Below are positions 24,679-33,721 of a DNA stretch of 64,000 nt, piece after piece. The notes under the pieces were generated by a model. That model was not told the DNA's origin and ran no database searches. It saw only the letters and a program-made list of their open reading frames with translations. Numbering within the stretch: position 1 is the first letter of the stretch; every line of letters begins with the position of its first letter. The stretch spans positions 1-64,000 of the forward strand of contig NZ_LQMT02000021.1 of NCBI RefSeq assembly GCF_001620365.2, written 5' to 3'. Made by a program: the position numbers and the translations under genes. The DNA is from Amycolatopsis keratiniphila subsp. keratiniphila (lineage in GTDB: Bacteria > Actinomycetota > Actinomycetes > Mycobacteriales > Pseudonocardiaceae).

Positions 24679-26757
24679 ATGACCGTCGCCGTAACCCGGT
24701 CCGAGGACACGGGGGAATCACCCGCGAGAAGCCCCAGACGCGGCGTGCCCAACCCGCGGATCCCGTTGCCACTGGTCTCGGTGCCGACGGTGCTGCTGTT
24801 CACCGGTGGCGCCATGGTCTGGACGGGCGCCACCTGGCTGGTCGTCAACGATGCCGCGCCGCTCTGGGTGACCATTCCCCTGCACGCGCTCGTCACCTTC
24901 ACCATGTTCACCGTGCTGCACGAGTCGACGCATCACGCGGCCGGGCGGCTCACCTGGGTCAACGAACTGCTCGGCAGGCTCGCGATGCCGTTCGTGGCCG
25001 CCTACGGCTCCTTCCCCCTGGTGCGCTACATCCATCTGGAGCACCACCGCAACACCAACGAGGACGCCCACACCGACCCCGACGCCTGGACCGCGCACGG
25101 GCCGTGGTGGCAGTTGCCGCTGCGCTGGCTGACCATCGACTTCTGGTACGCCCGCTTCTACGTGGCACGGCAGCGCACACGGCCGCCGTCGGAGCGGATC
25201 GAGACCGCGGCCGTCGTGACGCTGAGCCTCGCCGCGTTCGCCTGGCTGACCGTGAGCGGCCACGGCTGGGAACTGCTGATGGTCTACCTGATCCCGCAGC
25301 GTGTCGGGCTGGCCGTGCTGGCCTGGTGGTTCGACTGGCTCCCGCATCACGACCTCGGCGCGCAGCGGCAGAACCGGTTCGGCGCCACCCGCGTCCGCGT
25401 CGGGCTCGAATGGCTGATGACGCCGATCATGCTGTGCCAGAACTACCACCTGGTGCACCATCTCCACCCGGCGATCCCGTTCTACCGGTACCTGCGCACG
25501 TGGCGGGACAACCGCGACGCCTACCTCGCCAGGGACGTCCCGATCGCGACCCCGTGGGGCCGCGAGCTGACGGCCTCGGAGTACCGCGAATGGCGACGGC
25601 TCACCGGCTCGTTCGACGAGGAGCCGCCCGCGCACCAGCCGCTGCGGCCGAGCCGGTTCCACTCGCTGCGGGTCGCCGAGGTCCGGCCGCTGTGCGAGGG
25701 CGCCGTCACCGTGACGTTCGACGTGCCGGAGCGGCTGCGCGAGACCTTCCGTTTCACCCCCGGCCAGCACCTCGTCATCCGCGCGGAGGTCGACGGTGAA
25801 GAGGTGCGGCGCGCCTATTCGATCTGCTCGACGCCGGACTCCGGCGTGCTGCGGATCGCGATCAAGCACCAGCTCGGCGGCGCGTTCTCGACTTTCGCCA
25901 CCACGGAGCTCGCGGCGGGCGACGTCCTGGACGTCCTGCCGCCGGACGGCGAGTTCACGCTGATCCCGGAGCGGGGCCGCGCCGGCCGCTACGTCGCGCT
26001 CGCCGCGGGCAGCGGGATCACGCCGATCCTGTCGATCCTGGCCGCGACCCTGGGGAACGAGCCGAACAGCAAGGCGACCTTGCTGTACATCAACACCTCC
26101 GGCGCCAGCACGATGTTCGCCGACGAGCTCCGCGAACTCGCCGCTGGGCTGGGCGGACGGCTGCACGTCGTGCACTACCGCACCGACGAACGCGACCCCG
26201 ACCTGCGCACGCAACGGCTCGAAAAGCCGTTCGACATCGTCGGCGAGGCGCTGGCCATCTCGCACGAGCGCTACCAGCGCGGCCGCCTCGACGGCACCCG
26301 CCTCCGCGCGCTGCTGCAGGCACGGCTGCACCCGGCGAAGGTGGACGACTGGTTCCTGTGCGGCCCGCGCGACCTCGTCGACATGGCCCGCCGCACGCTG
26401 GCCGACCGGGACGTCCCGGAGGAGAACGTCCACTTCGAACTGTTCCAGGGCGCGCTTCCGGTCCGCCCCTCGCGGCGCCCCGGCTCGACGCTCACGGTGA
26501 CCGCCGGCGGGAAGACCGTCGAAATCCCCGCGACAGTGGGCGAAACCGTGCTCAGCGCCGCGCTCCGGCACGGCGTCGACGCGCCGTACGCGTGCGTCGG
26601 CGGGGCTTGCGGCACGTGCCGGGCGACCGTGGTGCACGGCGACGCCCGGATGGACGTGCACTACGCGCTCGGGGACGACGAGGTCGCGGCGGGCCGGATC
26701 CTGACCTGCCGCGCGGTGGCCACCTCCCCGGCACTCGGCGTCGACTACGACCGCTGA
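24679..26757 (+). CDS. fused membrane fatty-acid desaturase and ferredoxin reductase-type electron transfer module
   Basis: This 692-residue protein joins two enzymes. Residues about 1-310 are a membrane di-iron desaturase/hydroxylase with the three His boxes (HESTHH, HLEHHRN, HLVHHLH) and hydrophobic segments. Residues about 330-590 form a PaaE-like FAD/NAD(P) reductase (RRAYSICSTP for FAD, AAGSGITPILSIL for NAD(P), CGPRDLVD), and about 605-692 a plant-type 2Fe-2S ferredoxin (CVGGACGTC, later Cys in LTCRAV). Electrons could pass from NAD(P)H to the di-iron site within one chain. The substrate (acyl chain, alkane or carotenoid) is not known. Confidence 0.88.
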   Translation: MTVAVTRSEDTGESPARSPRRGVPNPRIPLPLVSVPTVLLFTGGAMVWTGATWLVVNDAAPLWVTIPLHALVTFTMFTVLHESTHHAAGRLTWVNELLGRLAMPFVAAYGSFPLVRYIHLEHHRNTNEDAHTDPDAWTAHGPWWQLPLRWLTIDFWYARFYVARQRTRPPSERIETAAVVTLSLAAFAWLTVSGHGWELLMVYLIPQRVGLAVLAWWFDWLPHHDLGAQRQNRFGATRVRVGLEWLMTPIMLCQNYHLVHHLHPAIPFYRYLRTWRDNRDAYLARDVPIATPWGRELTASEYREWRRLTGSFDEEPPAHQPLRPSRFHSLRVAEVRPLCEGAVTVTFDVPERLRETFRFTPGQHLVIRAEVDGEEVRRAYSICSTPDSGVLRIAIKHQLGGAFSTFATTELAAGDVLDVLPPDGEFTLIPERGRAGRYVALAAGSGITPILSILAATLGNEPNSKATLLYINTSGASTMFADELRELAAGLGGRLHVVHYRTDERDPDLRTQRLEKPFDIVGEALAISHERYQRGRLDGTRLRALLQARLHPAKVDDWFLCGPRDLVDMARRTLADRDVPEENVHFELFQGALPVRPSRRPGSTLTVTAGGKTVEIPATVGETVLSAALRHGVDAPYACVGGACGTCRATVVHGDARMDVHYALGDDEVAAGRILTCRAVATSPALGVDYDR

Positions 26758-26797
26758 CCCCGGCCATAAGGGTGGCGCGCACGACAGCCCCTCCGAT

Positions 26798-26854
26798 ATG
26801 TCGCGAAAGCCACTTTCGGGACATATGACGTCGCGAAAGTGGCTTTCGCGACAT
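26798..26854. repeat. 25-bp inverted repeat, variant of the 15106/42693 element
   Basis: Positions 26798-26822 pair with 26830-26854 (24 of 25). The arms carry the same GCGAAAG...CTTTCG core as the elements at 15106 and 42693, with GTCGCG in place of GTTGCG, and are self-palindromic. It follows the desaturase gene. Confidence 0.88.
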
Positions 26855-26871
26855 GATCGCGCCGTCGATGG

Positions 26872-26919
26872 GGTCGTGAGTGGCGACTCGTGTTCTAACC
26901 CGAATCGCCACTCACGACC
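26872..26919. repeat. 15-bp perfect inverted repeat
   Basis: Positions 26872-26886 pair perfectly with 26905-26919 around an 18-nt loop. This is the second of three hairpins in the 400-bp gap between the desaturase and sensor kinase genes; I see no gene in that gap. Confidence 0.8.
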
Positions 26920-26951
26920 ACCGGACCGACTCGGTTGCGTGACTGAGTGGC

Positions 26952-27070
26952 CGACGCGTGTGATCAGGCGGACGACACGCGTGATTGGGTGGACGACACT
27001 CGGACGTGACCAATCCTGCCGCGAGGCGTCCGTCTGGACACGCGTGTCGTCCGTCTGATCACATGTGTCG
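26952..27070. repeat. 32-bp long-range inverted repeat with mosaic loop
   Basis: Positions 26952-26983 pair with 27039-27070 at 29 of 32 places; the three mismatches are all C-to-T changes that give G:U pairs in RNA. The 55-nt loop has further partial copies (GGACGACAC, GATTGG/CCAATC). The kinase promoter must lie within or after it (27071-27157). Confidence 0.8.
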
Positions 27071-27157
27071 CCCGAAGACAGGTACGTGACCTAGGCACAC
27101 AGCGGGCTCACAGGCGGGACACAACGCGCGCATACGACCGCGGCGCACGCTCGGGGC

Positions 27158-28684
27158 ATGGCATCCGGTCCGACCACCGGCCCGCGCCGGTGGCCCCGGC
27201 CCGGGCGGCTTTCCCTGCGCGCCAAGCTGACCGGCTCGCTGGTCCTGCTGCTCACGTTCGTCTGCCTGGTGATCGGCGTCGCCAGCGAGATCGCGCTGCG
27301 GTCGTTCCTCACCCGCCAGATCGACGACCAGCTCTCGGCGGCGTCGGACCGCGCCCACGACTTCGCGAGCAGGCCGCCGGAAGACGGCCTCGGTCCCAAC
27401 CCGCTCAACGCGCCGGGCCAGGCTTCCGGGACGCTCAGCGTGCGGGTCTCCGGAGACCGCGTGCTCTACGCGGGAGTCCTTACCGTGCAAGGACTTCCGC
27501 AAGGACTGTCGGCCGAGCAGGAGGCCGGGCTGTTCTCGATCCCGGCGGACCGGCCGCCGATGACGCTGACGCTGAGCGGGCTGGGCGACTACCGCGTGCA
27601 GGCCTCCTCGATCCCCGGCGGCGTGGTCGTCACCGGGCTCCCGCTCGGGCCGATGCAGGACACCCTGGCCACCGTGCGCTGGATCCTGTTCGGGGTCGCT
27701 GCGGCGGGTGTCACCGGCGCCGGGTTCCTCGGCGCGTTCGCCGTCCGGCGCACGTTGCGGCCGCTCGACCGGGTCGCGGCGACCGCGGGCCGGGTGTCGG
27801 CGATGCGCCTCGACCGCGGTCAGGTCGCGCTTTCCGTGCGGGTGCCCGAGATCGACACCGATCCGCGGACCGAGGTCGGCCAAGTCGGTTCGGCGCTGAA
27901 CCTCATGCTCGGGCATATCGCTCGGGCCTTGGAAGCCCGGCAGGCCAGCGAGACCCGGGTCCGCCGGTTCGTCGCCGACGCGAGCCACGAACTCCGCACG
28001 CCGCTCGCGGCGATCCGCGGGTACGCCGAACTCGCCGGCCGCGGCAGCGCGCTGGCACCGCCGGAGGTCGCGCGTTCGATGTCGCGGATCCAGTCCGAGG
28101 CGGCCCGGATGACGACGCTGGTCGAAGACCTCCTCCTGCTGGCGAGACTCGACGCCGGGCGGCCGCTCGAAGCGGGCGAGGTCGATCTCACCCGGCTTGC
28201 CGCGGACGCCGTCGGCGACGCGCACGTCGCGGGCCCGGACCATCGCTGGGAACTCCGGCTCCCGCCGGTGCCCGTCCTCGTCCGCGGCGATGTCCAGCGC
28301 CTGCACCAGGTGCTGGCGAACCTGCTGTCCAACGCGCGCACGCACACCCCGCCGGGCACCGTGGTGGTCACCGCGCTGACCCGCTCGCCCGTCGGGGCCG
28401 CGGTGCTCACCGTCACCGACGACGGCCCCGGTATCGCACCGGAGCTCCTGCCGGGCGTGTTCGAACGCTTCGCCCGCGGTGACTCCTCCCGCTCACGGAC
28501 CGCGGGCGGCACGGGGCTCGGGATGGCGATCGCGTCGGCGATCGTCGTGGCCCATCAGGGCACGATCGAGGTGCACAGCCGCCCGGGACGCACCGAATTC
28601 GCCGTCCGTCTTCCGGTGATCGGATCCTCACAGCGGGTGCACAGCTTCGGCACAACCACGCCCCAGGTCGGCCCCCGACGCTGA
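27158..28684 (+). CDS. two-component sensor histidine kinase (HAMP-HisKA-HATPase)
   Basis: A 508-residue membrane kinase. TM1 is about residues 25-45, an extracytoplasmic sensor loop spans about 46-170, TM2 is about 173-195, then HAMP, the HisKA box FVADASHELRTPLAAIRGYA (His277) and a HATPase domain (NLLSNARTHTP N-box, DDGPGIAPELL G1, GGTGLGMAI G2). No response regulator lies next to it in the window, which is unusual for this type. It is 4 bp from the following glycosyltransferase gene and so probably co-transcribed with the wall/lipid glycosylation genes. Confidence 0.92.
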   Translation: MASGPTTGPRRWPRPGRLSLRAKLTGSLVLLLTFVCLVIGVASEIALRSFLTRQIDDQLSAASDRAHDFASRPPEDGLGPNPLNAPGQASGTLSVRVSGDRVLYAGVLTVQGLPQGLSAEQEAGLFSIPADRPPMTLTLSGLGDYRVQASSIPGGVVVTGLPLGPMQDTLATVRWILFGVAAAGVTGAGFLGAFAVRRTLRPLDRVAATAGRVSAMRLDRGQVALSVRVPEIDTDPRTEVGQVGSALNLMLGHIARALEARQASETRVRRFVADASHELRTPLAAIRGYAELAGRGSALAPPEVARSMSRIQSEAARMTTLVEDLLLLARLDAGRPLEAGEVDLTRLAADAVGDAHVAGPDHRWELRLPPVPVLVRGDVQRLHQVLANLLSNARTHTPPGTVVVTALTRSPVGAAVLTVTDDGPGIAPELLPGVFERFARGDSSRSRTAGGTGLGMAIASAIVVAHQGTIEVHSRPGRTEFAVRLPVIGSSQRVHSFGTTTPQVGPRR

Positions 28685-28688
28685 GGCC

Positions 28689-30536
28689 ATGACCCTCCTC
28701 GCCTCCCGCGACGAAGCCGATCGAACCGCGCCCCCCGCCCGAGGCAGGCCCGCGGATCCGCGCTGGGTCCGGCCGTCGCTGGCCGCGCTGCTGCTCGCGA
28801 CCGCCGTCCTGTACCTGTGGAACCTCGGGGAATCCGGCTGGGCCAACGCCTTCTACTCGGCGGCCGCGCAGGCCGGATCGCTGAGCTGGAAGGCGTTGTT
28901 CTTCGGCTCCAGCGACGCCGCGAACGCGATCACGGTCGACAAGACACCGGCCGCGTTGTGGGTCATGGGCCTTTCCGCGCGCCTGTTCGGTGTCAACGCG
29001 TGGAGTGTCCTGGTACCGCAGGCGTTGATGGGCGTCGGCTCGGTGGCGTCGCTGTACGCCGCGGTGCGCCGGACGTCCGGTCCGGCGGCGGGGCTGCTGG
29101 CGGGCACGGTCCTCGCGCTCACCCCGGCCGCCGCGCTGATGTTCCGCTTCAACAATCCCGACGCGTTGCTCGTCCTGCTGTTGACCGCGGGCGCGTACTG
29201 CGTCGTCCGCGCGCTGGAGAAGGCGAGCCCGCGCTGGCTGGCGCTGGCCGGGGTCGCCGTCGGGTTCGGCTTCCTCGCCAAGATGCTGCAGGCGTTCCTG
29301 GTGCTGCCCGCGTTCGGGCTCGCCTACCTGATCGCCGCGCCGGCCTCGCCTGCCAAACGTCTCTTGCACCTGTTCGGCGCTTTGGCCGCGACCCTCGTCT
29401 CGGCAGGCTGGTATCTCGCCGTCGTCGCGTTGTGGCCCGCGGCGGACCGGCCCTACATCGGCGGCTCACAGGAGAACAGCCTGTGGGAGCTGGCTTTCGG
29501 CTACAACGGCCTCGGCCGCATCACCGGGAACGAGGTCGGGAGTGTCGGCGGGAATCCCAACGGCGGCTGGGGCGGCACGGGCTGGGACCGGTTGTTCGGC
29601 GACGAGATGGCGGGCGGGATCGCCTGGCTCCTGCCTGCCGCCGCCGTCGCGCTGGCCGCCGGGCTGTGGTTCACGCGCCGTGCCCCGCGCACCGACCGCG
29701 GGCGGGCGGCGCTGATCGTCTGGGGTGGCTGGTTCCTGGTGACCGCCGTGGTGTTCAGCTACATGGGCGGCATCATCCACGCCTACTACACGATCGCGCT
29801 CGCGCCGGCGGTCGCCGCGCTCGTCGGGATCGCGGGCACACAGTTGTGGCGTGCACGGGGGAATCCCGCCGCCGCGGGCACCTTGAGCGCGGGAGTGGGG
29901 CTGACCGCCCTGACGGCGTACCTCCTGGTGTCACGGCAATCCGACTGGCTTCCCGGGCTCGGGATCGCGATTCTCGTGGCCGGTCTCCTGTGCGCCTTCC
30001 TGGTGTTCTTCGCCTCGCGTTTGCCTGACGTGGCAAGGCGTCTGGTCGCCCTCGGCGTACTGGTCACGGTTCTCGCAGGCACGGGGGTGTACACGGTCGC
30101 GACGGCGGCCACCCCGCATTCCGGCGCGCTTCCCTCAGCAGGGCCGGATACGGGCCGGGGCATGCGGATGGGCGGCGGCGGGCTGCTCGGGACGAGCCTG
30201 CCCGGTGACACCCTGGCCGCCCTCATCCGGCAGGACAGCGCGAACTACACCTGGGCGGCGGCGACCGTCGGCTCCAACAACGCCGCGGGGTATCAGCTCG
30301 GCAGCGGCGCGCCGGTGATGGCCGTCGGCGGGTTCAACGGCACGGATCCGGCCCCCACACTCGAACAATTCCAGGAACTCGTCCAAAAGGGACGGATACA
30401 TTATTTCCTCGGCGAAGGCATGATGATGCGCGGGGAGACCGGCAGCGACGCCGCCGAGCGGATCGCCGCCTGGGTCGCGGATACCTACCGACCGACCACT
30501 GTGGACGGTGTCACCGTCTACGACCTGAGCCGGTGA
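28689..30536 (+). CDS. ArnT-like (GT39/GT83) membrane glycosyltransferase, copy 1
   Basis: A 615-residue polytopic protein of the PMT_2/ArnT class, which moves a sugar from a polyprenyl-phosphate donor to an acceptor on the outer face of the membrane. The DK-type TVDKTPAALWVMGLSARLFG loop, FRFNNPDALLVLLLTAG and about 11-12 hydrophobic helices are seen. A C-terminal exported domain (about residues 480-615) has YQLGSGAPVMAVGGFNGTDP. It is close to the gene at 31868 in sequence and layout, so the two arose by duplication. Its stop overlaps the start of the GT2-GtrA gene. Confidence 0.9.
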   Translation: MTLLASRDEADRTAPPARGRPADPRWVRPSLAALLLATAVLYLWNLGESGWANAFYSAAAQAGSLSWKALFFGSSDAANAITVDKTPAALWVMGLSARLFGVNAWSVLVPQALMGVGSVASLYAAVRRTSGPAAGLLAGTVLALTPAAALMFRFNNPDALLVLLLTAGAYCVVRALEKASPRWLALAGVAVGFGFLAKMLQAFLVLPAFGLAYLIAAPASPAKRLLHLFGALAATLVSAGWYLAVVALWPAADRPYIGGSQENSLWELAFGYNGLGRITGNEVGSVGGNPNGGWGGTGWDRLFGDEMAGGIAWLLPAAAVALAAGLWFTRRAPRTDRGRAALIVWGGWFLVTAVVFSYMGGIIHAYYTIALAPAVAALVGIAGTQLWRARGNPAAAGTLSAGVGLTALTAYLLVSRQSDWLPGLGIAILVAGLLCAFLVFFASRLPDVARRLVALGVLVTVLAGTGVYTVATAATPHSGALPSAGPDTGRGMRMGGGGLLGTSLPGDTLAALIRQDSANYTWAAATVGSNNAAGYQLGSGAPVMAVGGFNGTDPAPTLEQFQELVQKGRIHYFLGEGMMMRGETGSDAAERIAAWVADTYRPTTVDGVTVYDLSR

Positions 30537-31864
30537 GTCCCGTGACAGGACACAGCGACAGCACAGCTCGGGCACAAGGCGACCTCAGCGCGATGGCCGA
30601 GATTGACGTCATGACAACCGCGATCCTCTCCGGCGCCGACACCGGCCGCCGCCCCGCCATCGCCCCGGACGGTTCCCTCGTGCTCGATGTCGTCATCCCG
30701 GTCTACAACGAGGAGAACGACCTCGAACCGTGCATCCGCAGGCTGCACGCGCACCTCGTGGAGCAATTCCCGTACCCGTTCCGGATCACCGTCGCCGACA
30801 ACGCCAGCACCGACGGCACGCTGCGCGTCGCGGAACGGCTCGGCCGCGAGTTCGACGCGGTCGAAGTCCAGCACCTCGAAGAAAAAGGCCGCGGCCGCGC
30901 ACTGCGCGCCGTTTGGTCCACTTCGGACGCTCCGGTGCTCGCCTACATGGACGTCGACCTCTCGACGGATCTGGCCGCGCTCGGGCCGCTCATCGCGCCA
31001 CTGCTGTCCGGCCACTCCGACCTCGCCATCGGCAGCAGGCTCGCCCGTGGCGCACGGGTGGTGCGCGGGCCGAAGCGGGAGTTCATTTCCCGTTGCTACA
31101 ACCTGATCCTGCGCGGCACGCTGGCGGCGAGGTTCAGCGACGCGCAATGCGGCTTCAAGGCGATCCGCGCCGACGTCGCCGAGCGGCTGCTCCCCCACAT
31201 CCAGGACACCGGCTGGTTCTTCGACACCGAACTGCTCGTGCTGGCGCAGAAGGCCGGGCTGCGGATCCACGAGGTCCCGGTCGACTGGGTGGACGACCCG
31301 GATTCGTCGGTGAACATCATCGCCACGGCGACCGCCGACCTCAAAGGCATCGCCCGGCTGACCAAGGCCACGATGACCGGCCGGATCCCGATCAGCGGCC
31401 TGCGCGAACAACTCGGCCGCGCACCGATCCAGGTCCAGGCGCCGGGGGTGGCACCGAGCCTGGTGCGGCAGCTGGTGCGGTTCGCCGCCGTCGGGGTTGC
31501 CAGCACCGTCGCCTACCTCTTGCTTTTCCTGCTGCTGCGGACGTTCACCGGCGCGCAGGCGGCGAACCTCGTCGCACTGCTGGTGACGGCGGTCGGCAAC
31601 ACCGCGCTCAACCGGCGCCTGACCTTCGGCATCCGCGGCAAGCAAGGCGCCGGGCTGCACCAGTTCCAGGGTCTCATCGTGTTCGGTCTCGGGCTCGCGC
31701 TCACCAGTGGCGCGCTGGCGCTGCTGCACACGATGACCGCGCCGGGGCTGGCGCTGGAGATCACCGCGCTCGTGCTCGCGAACCTCGCGGCCACCGTCCT
31801 GCGTTTCCTGTTGCTGCGGGGCTGGGTGTTCCGCCGCCGCCCCGCCACCGAGATGGAGAACTGA
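30533..31864 (+). CDS. GT2 glycosyltransferase fused to a GtrA-like flippase domain
   Basis: A 443-residue bifunctional protein. The N-terminal GT-A domain (LDVVIPVYNEENDLEP, ADNASTDGT, YMDVDLSTDLAAL with the DxD, AQCGFKAIR) resembles dolichol/polyprenyl-phosphate sugar synthases. The C-terminal part (about residues 310-435; LVRFAAVGVASTVAYLLLF, GNTALNRRLTFGI) is a four-helix GtrA domain thought to flip the lipid-linked sugar. The GTG at 30533 overlaps the previous stop; ATGs at 30593 and 30611 are possible starts, since conserved sequence begins near residue 45. It likely makes the donor for the two ArnT-like enzymes around it. Confidence 0.9.
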   Translation: MSPVTGHSDSTARAQGDLSAMAEIDVMTTAILSGADTGRRPAIAPDGSLVLDVVIPVYNEENDLEPCIRRLHAHLVEQFPYPFRITVADNASTDGTLRVAERLGREFDAVEVQHLEEKGRGRALRAVWSTSDAPVLAYMDVDLSTDLAALGPLIAPLLSGHSDLAIGSRLARGARVVRGPKREFISRCYNLILRGTLAARFSDAQCGFKAIRADVAERLLPHIQDTGWFFDTELLVLAQKAGLRIHEVPVDWVDDPDSSVNIIATATADLKGIARLTKATMTGRIPISGLREQLGRAPIQVQAPGVAPSLVRQLVRFAAVGVASTVAYLLLFLLLRTFTGAQAANLVALLVTAVGNTALNRRLTFGIRGKQGAGLHQFQGLIVFGLGLALTSGALALLHTMTAPGLALEITALVLANLAATVLRFLLLRGWVFRRRPATEMEN

Positions 31865-31867
31865 GCC

Positions 31868-33721
31868 ATGACCACCGCACTCGCCTCCCGGGTGGAACCC
31901 GGCCACGCCGGGGAAACCGCCACGAAACCACCCGGCCGATGGGTCCGGCCCGCCGTGTTCGGACTGCTCGCCGCCACCGCGCTGCTGTACTTCTGGAACC
32001 TGACCGCCTCCGGCTACGGCAACTCGTTCTACGCGGCGGCCGTGCAGTCGGGCACCCAGGACTGGAAGGCGTGGCTCTTCGGCTCCCTCGACGCGGGGAA
32101 CGTGCTGACCGTCGACAAACCCCCGGCCGCGCTGTGGGTGACGACGGCGTTCGCCCGGATCTTCGGGTTCTCCGGCTTCACCGTGCTGGCCCCGCAGGCG
32201 CTGATGGGCGTGGCCTCGGTCGGCCTGCTGTACCTGACGGTGAAACGGACCTCCGGACCGGTCGCCGGCCTGTTCGCCGGCGCTGCGCTCGCCGTCACGC
32301 CGGTCGCCGCGCTCATGTTCAAGTTCAACAACCCGGACGCGCTGCTGACCCTGCTGCTGATCGCCGGTGGATACTGCACGATCCGCGCGATCGAAACGGC
32401 GAGCCCGCGGTGGCTGGCGCTGGCCGGGGTCGCCATCGGGTTCGGCTTCCTGACCAAGATGATGCAGGCGTTCCTGGTGCTGCCCGCCTTCGGGCTCGCG
32501 TACCTGATCGCCGCGCCGACCTCGCTCGGCAAACGCTTGCTGCACCTGCTCGGTGCGGTGGTCGCGGTGGTCGTTTCGGCGGGCTGGTTCATCGCGCTGG
32601 TCGATCTGTGGCCGACCGATTCGCGGCCGTACATCGGCGGCTCGGACGGCGACAGCCTGCTCGAACTGGCCTTGGGCTACAACGGGCTCGGCCGGATCTT
32701 CGGCATGGGCGGCGGCATGGTGGTCGGCGGCCCAGGCGGGACCGTCGGCTCCGCCGGCGGCGGGAACGTCGGCTTCGGCGGCGAGAGCGGCCTGACCCGG
32801 ATGTTCGGCGCCAGCTTCGGCGGCGAGGTGTCGTGGCTGCTGCCCGCCGCGCTGATCGGGCTGGTCGCGGGGCTGTGGTTCACCCGGCGGGCGGCCGGCA
32901 CCGACCGGACGAGGGCCGCACTGATCGTGTGGGGCGGCTGGATGCTCGTCACCTCGCTGGTGTTCAGCTTCATGAGCGGCATCGTGCACCCGTACTACGC
33001 CGTCGCGCTGGCGCCGTCGATCGCCGCGGTGGTGGCGATCTCCGGGACCTCGCTGTGGCGCGGCCGGGCACATCGCGCGCCGCGGGTGTTCCTGTCGCTG
33101 ATGATCGCGGCCAGCGCCGTCTGGGCGTACATCCTCTTGGACCGCGACGCGGACTGGCTGCCCGCACTGCGCTGGATCATCGTCGGCCTCGGCCTGATGA
33201 CCGCGACCGTCGTGCTGGTGGGTGTCCCGCCGATGCGCAAACTCGTCGCCGTCGTCGCCACGGTCTCCGTGCTGACGATCGGCCTCGGGACCACCGCGTA
33301 CGGCATCGAGACCGCTTCGCAGTCGCACTCCGGCTCGATCCCGATCTCCGGCCCGTCCACCGGTGACGAGCGCGGAATGGGGATGGGCCCGGAAGAGGAA
33401 TCTTCGGCGGAGATCGGGGCCGCGCTCGCTGCGACCACGACGAAATGGGCGGCCGCGACGTCGAGTTCGCAGTCGGCGGCGAGCCTGGAACTCGCGAGCG
33501 GGAAGTCGGTGATCGGCATCGGCGGGTGGAGCGGCCGGGATCCCGCTCCGACACTGGCGGAATTCCAGCAGTACGTGGCGAACGGCGACATCACCTACTA
33601 CATCGAAGGCGGCCGCGGCGGCGGGCCGGGCGGCGGCTCGAACGAGATCTCCGAATGGGTCGCCGAAAACTTCACCGCCACCACCGTCGGCGAGCGGACG
33701 GTGTACCACCTGCTGTCTTAA
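31868..33721 (+). CDS. ArnT-like (GT39/GT83) membrane glycosyltransferase, copy 2
   Basis: A 617-residue paralogue of the 28689 protein with the same order of features: TVDKPPAALWVTTAFARIFG, MFKFNNPDALLTLLLIAGG, about 11-12 helices, a Gly-rich insert near residues 278-310 and a C-terminal exported domain with SVIGIGGWSGRDPAPTLAEF. Long stretches, such as ASPRWLALAGVA and MQAFLVLPAFGLAYLIAAP, are nearly identical in both copies. It starts 3 bp after the GT2-GtrA stop, so the genes form one operon. Confidence 0.9.
   Translation: MTTALASRVEPGHAGETATKPPGRWVRPAVFGLLAATALLYFWNLTASGYGNSFYAAAVQSGTQDWKAWLFGSLDAGNVLTVDKPPAALWVTTAFARIFGFSGFTVLAPQALMGVASVGLLYLTVKRTSGPVAGLFAGAALAVTPVAALMFKFNNPDALLTLLLIAGGYCTIRAIETASPRWLALAGVAIGFGFLTKMMQAFLVLPAFGLAYLIAAPTSLGKRLLHLLGAVVAVVVSAGWFIALVDLWPTDSRPYIGGSDGDSLLELALGYNGLGRIFGMGGGMVVGGPGGTVGSAGGGNVGFGGESGLTRMFGASFGGEVSWLLPAALIGLVAGLWFTRRAAGTDRTRAALIVWGGWMLVTSLVFSFMSGIVHPYYAVALAPSIAAVVAISGTSLWRGRAHRAPRVFLSLMIAASAVWAYILLDRDADWLPALRWIIVGLGLMTATVVLVGVPPMRKLVAVVATVSVLTIGLGTTAYGIETASQSHSGSIPISGPSTGDERGMGMGPEEESSAEIGAALAATTTKWAAATSSSQSAASLELASGKSVIGIGGWSGRDPAPTLAEFQQYVANGDITYYIEGGRGGGPGGGSNEISEWVAENFTATTVGERTVYHLLS

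Noticed and set aside
28689..33721. The two ArnT-like genes as an assembly duplication
   Set aside because: They are clearly diverged throughout (different inserts, loops and tails), so they are true paralogues.
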